From contig JAKSDA010000185.1 in assembly GCA_022360315.1 (NCBI GenBank), positions 1 to 33,125 of the forward strand: DNA of 33,125 nucleotides, read 5' to 3'. This document shows, piece after piece, positions 17,276-28,538 of this stretch (positions are counted from its first letter, which is position 1; the number at the start of each line of letters is the position of its first letter). A program made the translations under genes and the position numbers. Below the pieces are notes generated by a model. It saw nothing but the letters and a program-made list of their open reading frames with translations, had not been told where the DNA came from and searched no databases. The stretch comes from Pseudomonadota bacterium (GTDB taxonomy: Bacteria > Myxococcota_A > Polyangia > Haliangiales > Haliangiaceae).

Positions 17276-17743
17276 ATGGGTAAGCGAGCGCGAGGAAAGA
17301 AAAGACACCGTCGGAAGCGATCCACGCGCCGGTTAAACGGGTCATTTGTGGGCATTTTGCTGGTGGTATTTGCCGCAGCCGTGTTGGTCAGCTTGATGTT
17401 GTTGGTTCGCGAAGTTCGCCGGGTGCCGTCTCGACCGGCTCCTGCCCCGGGAAAGGGCGAGGTGGCGCCGCTCACCGATGTTGCGCCGCGCGCCCGCCGG
17501 ACCGTACCGGACAATCCGCCGGTAGTGCCCGAGCGAGCGCGTGCACTGGATGACAGTGCAGCTGGCACGCCGACGGCAACAGCGGCTCCAGCGGTGCCGC
17601 CCGCTCTGATGCCCGACCCGGCCAATCCACCTCAGTGGACCCGATCGCGAGCCATGCCCGGCGAGCCCACCCCGCCCGATCCGTTTACGCCTCCGGACAT
17701 CGAACAGGATCCGGATCGCGGCCGGAAGGGCAAAAAAAAGTAG
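17276..17743 (+). CDS. Single-pass membrane protein with Pro-rich periplasmic tail
   Basis: The protein has 155 residues. A strongly basic N-terminus (first 20 residues mostly Lys and Arg) precedes one transmembrane helix (about 24-45). A long Pro/Ala-rich, probably unstructured tail follows, ending in a Lys-rich stretch. I do not recognise a family. The arrangement (cytoplasmic basic head, periplasmic Pro-rich tail) resembles envelope-spanning linkers or periplasmic tethers, but that is only a likeness. It is followed after 31 bases by lnt on the same strand and may be co-transcribed. No clear ribosome binding site is seen. Confidence 0.65.
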   Translation: MGKRARGKKRHRRKRSTRRLNGSFVGILLVVFAAAVLVSLMLLVREVRRVPSRPAPAPGKGEVAPLTDVAPRARRTVPDNPPVVPERARALDDSAAGTPTATAAPAVPPALMPDPANPPQWTRSRAMPGEPTPPDPFTPPDIEQDPDRGRKGKKK

Positions 17744-17774
17744 TCGAGGGTGGTACCCGTTTCACACGCGATTC

Positions 17775-19691
17775 ATGAGCGCACGTGACCCAGCAGAGAA
17801 AGCGGAGCGCCTTGCCGCGCGGGGCAAGATCGACAGGGCGCTGGATCTGTATGTGGACGTTGTCGAGACCAGTCCACAGGATGTCACGGCGTGGCGTCGC
17901 ATTGTCGATTTGCATGCGGTGAAAGCCGAGCGGCACCTCGGGGACAACCGACCCACCGACGCGGCCAATTCGCTGGTCGAGCTGGCCCGGGTGAGCGCCC
18001 AGCAACGCTGGTATCGCCGTTCCATTCGGGCGTATAAACGGGCCCGCGAGCTCGATCCCGGGCGAGCCGATATCGGCGCTGCATTGCTGGCGGTCCGCCG
18101 GGCCCGCTGGCTCGGTCTGGCCCGGTTCTGCGCACTGGCCGCCGGCTGGCAGCTGTGTCTGTACCTGGCCGGTCCGCCGCGGGAACTGTGGCCGCTGGCC
18201 TCCGTTGCGGTGATCTTTTTGTACCTGGCGATTCGCCAGACCACACCGGGGCGAGCCGCGGCGATTGGCTGGTTTTTTGGCTGGATGGTCAATCTCGAGG
18301 GCTATCGCTGGGGCGTGGGAGTGCTCGAGGAGTTTGCCCATATGTCGGCGGTATCGTCGCTTGTGGCAGTCTCGCTGATGTGCGCCTATCAGGGTGTGGT
18401 GTGGATGTTATGGGCGCTTTTGTGCAATGTGATGGGTCGAGGGCGGTCGCGCGGCCAGCGATTCGACCGCAGTGTGCGCTGGCTTGTTGTTGCGCCGCTG
18501 GCCCTGGCTCTGTTCGAGTCGATCGTGCCCATGGTATTTCCGTGGTATTTTGCCATTTACGCCACATCGGCCTGGCCGTTGCTCCAGGTTGCCGAGATCG
18601 GTGGCCCGCCGGCAGTCTCGGCGTTGCTGGTGGCCATGGGCCTGGTCGTTTATGAAGCGGGAGTATCCATCCGGCACGGTCGGGTGCCGCGCCGTGCGGT
18701 CCTGATTGCCGGGGCGTTGCTGGCAGCGATCGTGTTCCTCGGGTGTTTGCGCGCGTGGCATGTTGCGGCCAGCCGCAGCGATGCTGCCACGCTCCGAGTG
18801 GGCATCGTGCAGCCCAATATCGGCATCATGTCGGTCGACACGCGCGAGCGCGAGGGCCAGCGCATCATCGACGTGCTCCGGCGCGGCACGGCCGAGGCCC
18901 GGGCCCGAGGGGCCGAGCTGATCGTGTGGGGCGAATCGATGTTTCCCTATCTCTTCGACCGCGGATTGCGCCGAGAATACGCCCCGGGCCATCCCTGGGA
19001 GCTCAGTCCAGGCTACCGCGGCCGGCTCTTGTTTGGCGCTCTCGCCCATCCATTTGGCCAGGCCCATATCTATAACAGCGCTGTATTGGTATCTGGATCG
19101 GGTGAGATTGCTGGCATATACGACAAGACGATGCTCTTGGCGCTGGGCGAGTACATTCCATTTTCCGACTATTTTCCGGACTGGGCGGCCCGGATGCGCA
19201 AAAAGCTGCCCGATTGGCCAGCCATCATGCCCGGGACCGGTCCCGGGGTGCTCACCGACGGCGACCTGCGCATTGCTCCTCTCATCTGCTACGAGGACAT
19301 TTTGCCCTCTCATGTCCACGACTCGGCGCGCCGCGATGTCAATTTGCTGGTTACTCTGGCCAATCACGCGTGGTTTGGCGACAGCGCAGCTCCGCACCAG
19401 GCCAGAGCTCTGGCCGTGTTGCGGGGCGTCGAGACCCGGCGCGATCTGGTCAGGGCGACCATTACCGGCGTGAGCTCGTTCAGCGATGCACTGGGCCGAA
19501 TTATCGGCCAGGGACGGCTGGTCGAGGCCGACCCCGAGAATCCTGCTTCGCACGACGTACTGGTCGAGGACGTGGCTCTGCTCGACATGGTTGCCCTGGC
19601 ACCGTACACTGCGCCGCTTTTCCCGTATGGTTGCGCGCTCATTGTGATCGCCATGGTATTTGTCGACTGGCGTCGGAAACAGCGTCGCTGA
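17775..19691 (+). CDS. lnt: Apolipoprotein N-acyltransferase with TPR-like N-terminal extension
   Basis: The protein has 638 residues, about 100 more than usual. Lnt adds the third acyl chain to the N-terminal Cys of lipoproteins in the inner membrane. After an extra soluble N-terminal region (1-110) with TPR-like helices come several membrane helices (about 113-325), then the nitrilase-like domain. The catalytic triad is visible: Glu387 (W-G-E-S), Lys451 (Y-D-K-T) and Cys505 (L-I-C-Y-E-D), with the supporting Glu461 (G-E-Y-I-P-F). A last helix lies near 612-630. The start at ATG 17775 makes the TPR part of the protein rather than a separate gene, because the frame is unbroken. Presence of lnt supports a Gram-negative host. 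Confidence 0.93.
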   Translation: MSARDPAEKAERLAARGKIDRALDLYVDVVETSPQDVTAWRRIVDLHAVKAERHLGDNRPTDAANSLVELARVSAQQRWYRRSIRAYKRARELDPGRADIGAALLAVRRARWLGLARFCALAAGWQLCLYLAGPPRELWPLASVAVIFLYLAIRQTTPGRAAAIGWFFGWMVNLEGYRWGVGVLEEFAHMSAVSSLVAVSLMCAYQGVVWMLWALLCNVMGRGRSRGQRFDRSVRWLVVAPLALALFESIVPMVFPWYFAIYATSAWPLLQVAEIGGPPAVSALLVAMGLVVYEAGVSIRHGRVPRRAVLIAGALLAAIVFLGCLRAWHVAASRSDAATLRVGIVQPNIGIMSVDTREREGQRIIDVLRRGTAEARARGAELIVWGESMFPYLFDRGLRREYAPGHPWELSPGYRGRLLFGALAHPFGQAHIYNSAVLVSGSGEIAGIYDKTMLLALGEYIPFSDYFPDWAARMRKKLPDWPAIMPGTGPGVLTDGDLRIAPLICYEDILPSHVHDSARRDVNLLVTLANHAWFGDSAAPHQARALAVLRGVETRRDLVRATITGVSSFSDALGRIIGQGRLVEADPENPASHDVLVEDVALLDMVALAPYTAPLFPYGCALIVIAMVFVDWRRKQRR

Positions 19692-19744
19692 CGCCCGCTG
19701 CGGGTTGGCCGATGGAGTGGCCCGGTGGTAGTGTCGCGCTATCC

Positions 19745-20134
19745 ATGCGCACCGCTTCCCGCATCGTCGTCGGTTTGATCGCCGCGCTTCATATCTACAT
19801 CTTGGTGCTCGAGATGGTTCTGTGGAATACCCCGCGGGGTCACGACGCCTTTGACTTGACGCCGGAGTTTGCCGAGTCCACCCGGGTCCTGGCTGCCAAT
19901 CAGGGGCTGTACAATGGATTTCTCGCCGCCGGCATGATCTGGGGCCTGCTCCTCCGTGACCCGCGCTTTGCCCGGCACGTCCAGCTGTTTTTCCTGGGCT
20001 GCGTCGCAGTCGCCGGCATCTTTGGCGCTGCTACCGCCAAGATGTCCATCTTGTTCATCCAGACAGTCCCGGCGTCGTTCGGCCTGGCCCTGGTATTGTT
20101 GGCGGGCCGTGGGGGCCGGGCGCGGGAGAAATAA
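19745..20134 (+). CDS. DUF1304-family small membrane protein
   Basis: The protein has 129 residues from ATG 19745 with four hydrophobic helices. The N-terminal helix has the H-I-Y-I-L-V-L-E-M-V-L-W pattern, and N-Q-G-L-Y-N-G-F-L-A-A-G (53-64) is the signature stretch of DUF1304 proteins as I know them. The function of the family is unknown; it is an inner-membrane protein. It lies 53 bases downstream of lnt on the same strand. A longer in-frame open frame starting at 19214 overlaps lnt and is not credible. Confidence 0.8.
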   Translation: MRTASRIVVGLIAALHIYILVLEMVLWNTPRGHDAFDLTPEFAESTRVLAANQGLYNGFLAAGMIWGLLLRDPRFARHVQLFFLGCVAVAGIFGAATAKMSILFIQTVPASFGLALVLLAGRGGRAREK

Positions 20135-20432
20135 GAGCCCGGCCATTTGGCCTCGACGCAATAGTCGCCGTCTATCGGGAGGTCGAACGTCCAGGTCGCC
20201 TGACGATTGTAGACCGGACTGGGTTCTGCGAAGAGATAAATCTTGTTCCGCACGCAATCGACGTGAGCGAGAGCACGACTATCGCGGCTAGCCGGTTGCC
20301 GAGCACCCTGTGAGGGACAGACTCGACGCCTGTGACGGCCGTGAAGTTGTCTTGTAGGGACATCGGCCGATCATAGGCGAGCCCGCCAGGTTTCCTCGAC
20401 AGCTGGCCCGCCCGGCGGTACAACTGCCATGC
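20135..20432 (-). pseudogene. Possible frameshifted remnant of a small exported protein
   Basis: The gap between the DUF1304 gene and fni is not plainly empty. On the minus strand a 63-codon frame (20172-20363) begins with an N-terminus ending in L-S-L-T-S-I-A-C-G-T, like a lipoprotein signal. In the next frame, from about 20253 down to 20135, protein-like text appears (K-I-Y-L-F-A-E-P-S, W-T-F-D-L-P-I-D-G-D-Y). One frameshift near 20250 would join the two into a signal peptide plus beta-type domain that is cut off at the DUF1304 gene. There is no ribosome binding site, and it may be chance. Confidence 0.3.
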
Positions 20433-22373
<1,941 letters not shown>

Positions 22374-22377
<4 letters not shown>

Positions 22378-23447
22378 CCGCCGATCGTCCCCACACCCCC
22401 CAGGAGTCTGCCGATGGTCCCCCAAACGATCCTTCAGACCGCCGGTTTTCCGGCCCACACTCGGCCACTGCCCGGGCCTGTGCGAACATCGCCCTGGTCA
22501 AATACTGGGGCAAGCGCGATGCCGAGCTCAATCTACCCGCGGCCGGTTCGCTGTCGCTGACCCTGGATGCGCTGACCACCACCACGTCGGTGCGCTTCGA
22601 CCGCGATCGCGAGGTTGATTCGCTCCGGCTCGACGGCGCACCGGCTGGCGATCGAGCGATCCGCCGACTGTCGGCGTGGCTCGATCGGGTGCGGGCAATC
22701 GCCGGCATCGACTGGCCCGCCGAGGTTTTGAGCGAAAACAACTTTCCCACCGCGTCGGGACTGGCCTCGTCGGCATCGGCCTACGCGGCCCTGGCCGTGG
22801 CGGCCAGCCGGGCCGCCGGGGTCGAGCTCGATGCCCGAGGGCTGAGTATTCTGGCCCGCCAGGGCAGCGGATCGGCCGCCCGTTCGATCTTTGGCGGGCT
22901 TGTCCGCATGCACCGCGGCGAGCGACCCGACGGCAGCGATGCCCATGCCGAGCCCATTGTTGCCGGGCACTGGGCCGACCGCGACGGGCCGCTGCGCATG
23001 GTGATCGCCGTGGTTGGCGGCGGCGCGGCCAAGGAGTACGCCTCGCGCGACGCCATGCAGCACTGCGCTGAAACATCACCGCTCTATCAAGGATGGCTCG
23101 ACGCGGTTCCGGCTGATCTGGCCGCGGCCGAGCGGGCCATTTCTGCCCGTGATGTCGATGCCCTGGGCGAGATTGTCGAGGCCAATGCGCTGTGCATGCA
23201 CGCTGCGGCCATGGCGTCGCGTCCGGCCATTCTGTACTGGAAGCCGGCCACGCTGGCGTGCATCGAGGCCGTGCGGGTCATGCGGCAGTCGGGCCTTTCG
23301 GCCTATTGCACCATGGACGCCGGACCTCACGTCAAGGTGCTCACCCGGGCACAACAGGCCGATGGAATTTCGTCGCAGCTCGCCGCCATTGTCGGAGTGA
23401 GTCGGACGATTATCAGCCGCCCCGGCGGCAATGCCCAGCTGCGATGA
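22374..23447 (+). CDS. mvaD: Diphosphomevalonate decarboxylase
   Basis: The protein has 357 residues from GTG 22374, which overlaps the mvk stop by four bases. The enzyme converts 5-diphosphomevalonate to IPP with ATP. The family core begins at A-C-A-N-I-A-L-V-K-Y-W-G-K-R (35-48), so about 30 N-terminal residues rich in Pro, Asp and Ser are extra. The ATP loop is S-G-L-A-S-S-A-S-A-Y (about 129-138), followed by G-S-G-S-A-A-R-S. The catalytic Asp315 is in M-D-A-G-P-H-V-K, which identifies a true decarboxylase rather than a phosphomevalonate decarboxylase or 3-kinase relative. Its stop overlaps the start of the next gene (ATGA). Confidence 0.94.
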
Positions 23448-24499
23448 ATTCTGCACTGCACAGTGTGGTCGCGACCGCACCGGGAAAGATCATGCTGGCC
23501 GGCGAGTACGCGGTTCTGCACGGCGGCGAGGCAGTGCTGCTCGCGGTCGATCGGCGGGTCCGCGCCTGGATCGAAAGCGGTCGAGAACAACCGCCGTCGC
23601 CGTTTCTGGCCGCGGTTCGCGATCTCATCGCCGAAGCCTGGGGCCCTCGCCACCCGGCTGCCATCGGTGCCGGACGAATCATTGCCGATTCGAGTGCTCT
23701 ACAATCTTCCCGGGGCCGCAAACTCGGCCTGGGCAGCAGTGCCGCGGTGACCGTGGCGGCAACAGCGTGTGCGCTGGCCCAGGAGCCGGGCCTGTTCGCG
23801 CTGGACGGCGTCCATCGCATTGCCCACGCCGCGCATGGGCGTGCGCAGGCCGAACGGGGGGCCCGGGGCAGCGGTGCCGATATCGCAGCTGCAGTGTACG
23901 GAGGAGTGATCGCGGTGCAACATGGGCCGGGTTCGGCCCATGGAGGTGCGCATCCAGCGGATTCGCCGATCGCTGTAAGGCCGCTTTGTCGGTCGGCGAC
24001 CGACCGTCTGGCCTATTTGTGGACCGGGCAGGCTGCCGACACGCCGAGCCTGGTTGCGGCTGTCCAGGCTCTGGGTCGAGCGGCACCGGATCGATACCAT
24101 CGCCTTATCGACTCGATTGCACAGGCGGCCGGGTCGATGATCGCGGCCCTCGAGCCGGGTGGCGATCCGGGCGATCTGGTCCGGGCCGTGTCCGATGCGG
24201 CCATTGCCGTGGCCGAGCTCGGTCGCGCGGCCGGGCTCGATTTGGAGACCGAGAGCCATCGCGCCATTGCCGAGTTGGCGCACGGGCACGGCGGTGCAGC
24301 CAAGCCGACCGGAGCCGGGGCAGGTGACGTGGCCGTGGCCGCTTTTGCCGATCTCGGGCAAAAAGCCGCATTCTGCACCGAGGCGCGAGCGCGCGGGCTG
24401 ACCGTGCTCGATCTATCGCTCACCCCGACCGGCGTTTCTGTGAGTCGCGATCAGAGCTGCAACGCGGATGAGTCGGGTCTTTTCAAAACGTCTCGATGA
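23444..24499 (+). CDS. mvaK2: Phosphomevalonate kinase
   Basis: The protein has 351 residues from ATG 23444, which overlaps the mvaD stop. This GHMP kinase makes 5-diphosphomevalonate, the substrate of the preceding gene. Motif 1 is A-P-G-K-I-M-L-A-G-E-Y-A-V-L (12-25). The ATP loop is L-G-L-G-S-S-A-A-V (around 93-101), followed by R-G-S-G-A-D-I-A. Motif 3 is K-P-T-G-A-G-A-G-D. G-E-Y in motif 1 and this pattern fit the phosphomevalonate kinase branch. It is the last gene of the operon. HMG-CoA synthase and reductase are not in the window. Confidence 0.92.
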   Translation: MNSALHSVVATAPGKIMLAGEYAVLHGGEAVLLAVDRRVRAWIESGREQPPSPFLAAVRDLIAEAWGPRHPAAIGAGRIIADSSALQSSRGRKLGLGSSAAVTVAATACALAQEPGLFALDGVHRIAHAAHGRAQAERGARGSGADIAAAVYGGVIAVQHGPGSAHGGAHPADSPIAVRPLCRSATDRLAYLWTGQAADTPSLVAAVQALGRAAPDRYHRLIDSIAQAAGSMIAALEPGGDPGDLVRAVSDAAIAVAELGRAAGLDLETESHRAIAELAHGHGGAAKPTGAGAGDVAVAAFADLGQKAAFCTEARARGLTVLDLSLTPTGVSVSRDQSCNADESGLFKTSR

Positions 24500-24737
24500 C
24501 GAGATGTGGCTGCATCCACTAGCCCGGATGAAAGTCATGAACTTCTCAAAGGGGAGGTATACTTTCAGCCCTCGATCTATAATCCATGCAGACCTTTGTT
24601 TGTACATTTGTTCAGCATGCGGATTGTCCGGAGATGGAGCGACGATCGCGAATTTCTGGAAAGACTTTCGTCATTGAACTGTATCTTGTACCACGTTTCC
24701 TCACCTCCTCGGCAGCCAGGCCGCGGTGGTGCCGAAC
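24500..24737. other. Convergent intergenic gap, nothing recognised
   Basis: The gap lies between the end of the mevalonate operon (plus) and the end of the catabolic cluster (minus). The composition is more AT-rich than on either side. I see no hairpin with a T tract and no credible gene. Confidence 0.5.
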
Positions 24738-25550
24738 TCATCCGCGACTTGCCAGGGCGTCGGCAACCTCGGTGGCGATCATATCGGCCAGGAGATCGAG
24801 CAGGTCGTGGCCTTCGGCCGCAGAGGCCTGGGCCGGGGCACCGGCATACGCACGACTCAGGCCCATCTCGGCAAAATCACTGATTCCAGCCCGCAGCTGG
24901 TCAGATAAGCTGATCGGCACATCGGCGAGCTGGCGCCGCACCGGGTTGTCGACCAGTGCAGGGGCCCGGGCCATGACGATCGAGGTCTCATAGCGGCCAG
25001 CATGGCAGGCGCCCGACTTGAACTCATCGGATAGAGTGCGCGCCCAGCGCCGGGTCAACGGGCACGCCACGCTCGCCTGGGTCGGGCGGAATCGCCTGGC
25101 CGCGGCGCGTACGGCGCGGTCGTGATCGGGCTCGAGATGGTTGTTGACCAGGCATACGTGATCGCTGCCGGTGCGCAAAAAACCGGCCATCACCGCACCG
25201 AGATAGTCGGTCAAGATCTCGGCCGGAACCGACACCGCTCCGGCAAAGCCGGCCGCGCACTCGGTGACCCCGTAGGCCACAGACGGGGCAATACGAGCCA
25301 GAATTGGGCCTTGTTCGAGTCGTTGCGCGGCCCGTTCACAGGCGCCGCGCGAGATCACTGTATCGGTGACCAGACTCATGTGTGGCCCGTGGGGCTCGAC
25401 CGAGCCGACCGGGAGCAAGATGACGAATGGACGGCTGTCGGTCACCAGCGCGGCAAAACCGTCACTGGTCAGCCCGGCGAGATCGTATCGGCCCGGGTCC
25501 AGATCGGGCAGTTCGGGCGGCCCGGCTGCGCGAGCATCGCTCGTGGTCAC
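24738..25550 (-). CDS. Creatininase-family amidohydrolase
   Basis: The protein has 270 residues from GTG 25550, overlapping the ligase stop by four bases (GTGA), so it is translationally coupled. The metal site of creatininase-type amidohydrolases is visible: P-V-G-S-V-E-P-H-G-P-H with Glu52 and His54, Asp63 (V-T-D-T), His138 (N-N-H), and Glu188 in H-A-G-R-Y-E-T-S. The common G-N-G-H-G-G-N box is changed to N-N-H-L-E-P, so the substrate may differ from creatinine. The family opens cyclic or linear amides. In this cluster a likely role is cleavage of an amide or lactam formed during breakdown of a nitrogen-containing ring acid, which is inference from context. Confidence 0.85.
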   Translation of the reverse strand: MTTSDARAAGPPELPDLDPGRYDLAGLTSDGFAALVTDSRPFVILLPVGSVEPHGPHMSLVTDTVISRGACERAAQRLEQGPILARIAPSVAYGVTECAAGFAGAVSVPAEILTDYLGAVMAGFLRTGSDHVCLVNNHLEPDHDRAVRAAARRFRPTQASVACPLTRRWARTLSDEFKSGACHAGRYETSIVMARAPALVDNPVRRQLADVPISLSDQLRAGISDFAEMGLSRAYAGAPAQASAAEGHDLLDLLADMIATEVADALASRG

Positions 25551-27223
25551 GGAGCTTCGCCCCCTGCCTCGCGCTCTTTGAGCAGCTTGCGATCGACCTT
25601 GCCGCGGTCGTTTTTGGGCAGGTCATCCATGAAGACGACCTGACGCGGATATTTGTGCTTGGACAGATGAGTCTTGACGTGCTCCTTGAGTTCGCCGGCC
25701 AGTTCTTCCCGGCTGGCTTCACTCGCAATACGCTCTTGCGCTCCCTCTCTGACCACGACAAACGCTTTGGGCTTGGTCAATCCCTCGTCCTCGATCGCGA
25801 TCACCGCAGCCAGCGCCACCGCCTTGTGGCGCATGAGACACTCCTCGACCTCGAGCGGCGCAACCCAAACGCCCGACACCTTGAACAGATCGTCGGCCCG
25901 GCCCGAGAACCACAGATAGCCGTCCTCATCCATGCGGAACAGGTCTCCGGTGCGGCACCAATGGCCGTGAAAGGTCTGCCAGCTCTTGTCGCGATCCTGG
26001 AAATAGCCGAGCGCGACACTGTCGCCCCGTACCCACAGAACGCCGGTCTCACCGGTCGGTACTGGCTGGGCACCTGGACCCAGCGCACCGCGGGGCAAGA
26101 TGGCAATGGTGTAGCCGTCCACTGCCTTGCCCAGACTGCCCGGCTTGATGTCGCCAGGCCGGTTGCTGGCGTAAATATGAAACATCTCGGCCGAACCAAT
26201 GCCATCGTATACGTCGCTGGGAAAACGCTCGGTAAACCGCTCGAGCAGGGCAGGGGGCAGCGCTTCACCGGCCGACAGGTGAAAGCGTACACACGACAGG
26301 TCGAGCGGCGGCTGTCCGGCCTTTTTTCGGGCCTCATCGGCGTCGAGCAGCTTGCCCATCATCGTCGGTACGTTGGTGACCACGGTGGGTTTGTACATGT
26401 CGATGGCCCGGGCCAGGTTTTCCGGAGTCGCCCGCTCGGAGAACAGGCCCACGGTTGCGCCCACAGCAAATGGAAAAAACAAGTTGGTCCCCGTGGCATA
26501 GCCGAAAAAGAGACGGGGAACACTGACCGTGACATCGTCTTGCCGATATCCGACGGTGGCCTTGGCATAGACCTCGGTATTGTAGGCAAAGTCGCGATGG
26601 GTGTGCATGGCCGCCTTGGGCCGGCCGGTCGATCCGGAGGTGAAAAGCCACGTGCACACATCGTCGCGCCTGGTCGGCGGCAGGGGAAAGTCCATCTGGC
26701 GCCCTGCGGCCACTGCATTGGACAGCGATTCGAGCGTGAATTGGGCTTCGATCAGCTCGGGCGGCAGCTTGACCTTGCGTTCGGGATCCTCGCCAGTCGC
26801 AGTGTCTGGAACCAGGAGCACCGCGCGCAGATCGCAACTCTGCGTCAGGGCGTCGGCCACCGCCGCAGCTACTGCAGGCAGAGTGATAAGCACCGCGGCA
26901 CGACTGTAGTCGACGACATAGGAGAGATCTTGTGGCGGCGCTAGTGGATTGCCCATGGCCAGGACGCCACCACACCCCCAGGTGCCAAAAATCGACCAAG
27001 CAAACGGCGGCGTATCGGGCAAGACAATGTAGACACGCTGCTCTCGGGCCACGCCGATCGAGGTCAAATAGCGCGCCAGGGCCCGGCTGCGTTCAGCCAC
27101 ATCGGCATAGGTATAGGCGCGCTCGCCGTACCGAATGGCGCGTTTGTCATCCAGTCCTTCGTTTAAACGATCGAACAGAAAGTAGTCAGCTACATTGAAG
27201 TCTTCGGGAAAAGTCACGCCCAT
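25547..27223 (-). CDS. Benzoate-CoA ligase-family enzyme
   Basis: The protein has 558 residues. It belongs to the ANL superfamily: the acid is adenylated and then joined to CoA. Visible parts are the P-loop T-S-G-S-T-G-R-P-K (195-203), Y-D-G-I-G-S-A-E-M as core motif A5, W-C-R-T-G-D, the hinge G-R-A-D-D-L-F-K-V-S-G, and the catalytic Lys542 in D-R-G-K-V-D-R-K. The N-terminal F-N-V-A-D-Y-F-L-F-D-R pattern and V-P-T-M-M are typical of benzoate and 2-aminobenzoate-CoA ligases. It probably activates an aromatic carboxylic acid as the entry step of the cluster; the exact acid cannot be read. It is followed directly by the creatininase-type gene and preceded by the acyl-CoA dehydrogenase gene with a 100-base gap. 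Confidence 0.88.
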   Translation of the reverse strand: MGVTFPEDFNVADYFLFDRLNEGLDDKRAIRYGERAYTYADVAERSRALARYLTSIGVAREQRVYIVLPDTPPFAWSIFGTWGCGGVLAMGNPLAPPQDLSYVVDYSRAAVLITLPAVAAAVADALTQSCDLRAVLLVPDTATGEDPERKVKLPPELIEAQFTLESLSNAVAAGRQMDFPLPPTRRDDVCTWLFTSGSTGRPKAAMHTHRDFAYNTEVYAKATVGYRQDDVTVSVPRLFFGYATGTNLFFPFAVGATVGLFSERATPENLARAIDMYKPTVVTNVPTMMGKLLDADEARKKAGQPPLDLSCVRFHLSAGEALPPALLERFTERFPSDVYDGIGSAEMFHIYASNRPGDIKPGSLGKAVDGYTIAILPRGALGPGAQPVPTGETGVLWVRGDSVALGYFQDRDKSWQTFHGHWCRTGDLFRMDEDGYLWFSGRADDLFKVSGVWVAPLEVEECLMRHKAVALAAVIAIEDEGLTKPKAFVVVREGAQERIASEASREELAGELKEHVKTHLSKHKYPRQVVFMDDLPKNDRGKVDRKLLKEREAGGEAP

Positions 27224-27324
27224 TGGTCGATCCTATTGCTCAGTCTGGTCGGTGCCTTCGAAAAACAGGCTGTATGCATCGTGTGCGCGGTCAATGTGTT
27301 ATATGCGCTATCCGGGTTTCCGGT

Positions 27325-28536
27325 TTATCCTTTTACCAGGGCTCGTCCGATGATAAGGCGCTGGATCTCACTGGTGCCCTCATAAATGCGCAGTGGACGG
27401 ATGGCCCGGTACAGGGTTTCGACCACCTCACCAGCCATCACGCCGCGGCCGCCAAAAAGCTGGACTGCACGGTCGATCACGCGCTGGGCCGCCTCGGTGG
27501 CGTACAACTTGGCCATGGCGGCCTCGGTGGTGACCCGCTGCCGGCCCGAATCTCTGGCGTGGGCCGCGCGCAAGACCAGGAGTCGGGCAGCGTCGAGTTC
27601 GGTCGCGATGGTGGCCAGGTCGCTCTGCACCACCGGCTGATCGGCCAGGCGCTCGCCGAATTGCTTCCGGCTGCACACATGCTCGACAGCGGCATCGAGG
27701 GCGCGGCGAGCCATGCCCACCGCGGCAGCTCCCACCGAGACGCGAAAGGTGTCGAGGGTCTGCATGGCCAGTCTGAATCCACCGCCGACCTGGCCGAGCA
27801 GCTCGGCCTCGCATTCGCGCATCTCGAGTGCGCCGATCGGATGGTCGATATTGAGTTCGATCGCTGTCTCGGTCAGCCCGGGCGCGCCTCGCTTTACCAA
27901 AAATGCCGTGATCCCTTTCCGTCCCGCGCTCGGATCGGTATTGGCAAATACCACGTAATGCGAGGCAATACCGACATTGGAAATAAGGGTTTTTTTGCCG
28001 TCGAGAACATAGCGGGTGGTTTCGACCTGGCGGGCCCGAGTGGTCAGCGAAGCCACGTCGCTCCCGGCCTCGGGCTCGGTCAGGGCAAAGGCACCGATGG
28101 CCTGGCCGTGGCGGCATGCGGTCAGAATATCGGCCATAGCCTGGCCCTGGCCGGCCACGGCCAAGGGATAGCTGCCCAGGCCCTGGACCGCAAAAATAGC
28201 GTCGGCGAGCGGCGATACATAGCCCAAAAACTCCCGGATCAAACACAGCGCGCGCACGTCGATGCTGGATGTGCCCGGCTCTGCAGCTGCCCGTTCCGGT
28301 GCTTCAGCACGGTCCCTTGCGGTGGAATTCTGTCCATTGCTACGGTCGGGCAGGAGCCATTCAAAGAGTCCTTGCCGGGCCATTTCGTTGGCGACTGCCC
28401 GGGCGCAGTCGATGCCTTCGTGCTGGTTTTCGACCGCGATGAGCGAGGTGGCCATCGGGGACAGGCGAGCGGCCAGGACGGCGTGACGGTCGGCAAAAAA
28501 GACCGGCAGATCGGACGTGGATAGGGGGACGCGCAC
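27325..28536 (-). CDS. Acyl-CoA dehydrogenase
   Basis: The protein has 403 residues from GTG 28536, two bases behind the hydratase stop with GAGGAAAG just upstream; longer frames reading into the hydratase gene are not credible. It is FAD-dependent and oxidises an acyl-CoA to the 2,3-enoyl-CoA. Seen are [10 protein letters not shown] (flavin and substrate binding), R-K-Q-F-G (FAD pyrophosphate), Q-L-F-G-G-R-G-V, and the C-terminal [10 protein letters not shown] whose first Glu is the usual catalytic base. It is coupled to the hydratase gene, giving successive beta-oxidation steps. The substrate is probably a ring-derived alicyclic or dicarboxylic acyl-CoA (inference). Confidence 0.92.
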   Translation of the reverse strand: MRVPLSTSDLPVFFADRHAVLAARLSPMATSLIAVENQHEGIDCARAVANEMARQGLFEWLLPDRSNGQNSTARDRAEAPERAAAEPGTSSIDVRALCLIREFLGYVSPLADAIFAVQGLGSYPLAVAGQGQAMADILTACRHGQAIGAFALTEPEAGSDVASLTTRARQVETTRYVLDGKKTLISNVGIASHYVVFANTDPSAGRKGITAFLVKRGAPGLTETAIELNIDHPIGALEMRECEAELLGQVGGGFRLAMQTLDTFRVSVGAAAVGMARRALDAAVEHVCSRKQFGERLADQPVVQSDLATIATELDAARLLVLRAAHARDSGRQRVTTEAAMAKLYATEAAQRVIDRAVQLFGGRGVMAGEVVETLYRAIRPLRIYEGTSEIQRLIIGRALVKG

Positions 28537-28538
28537 GG

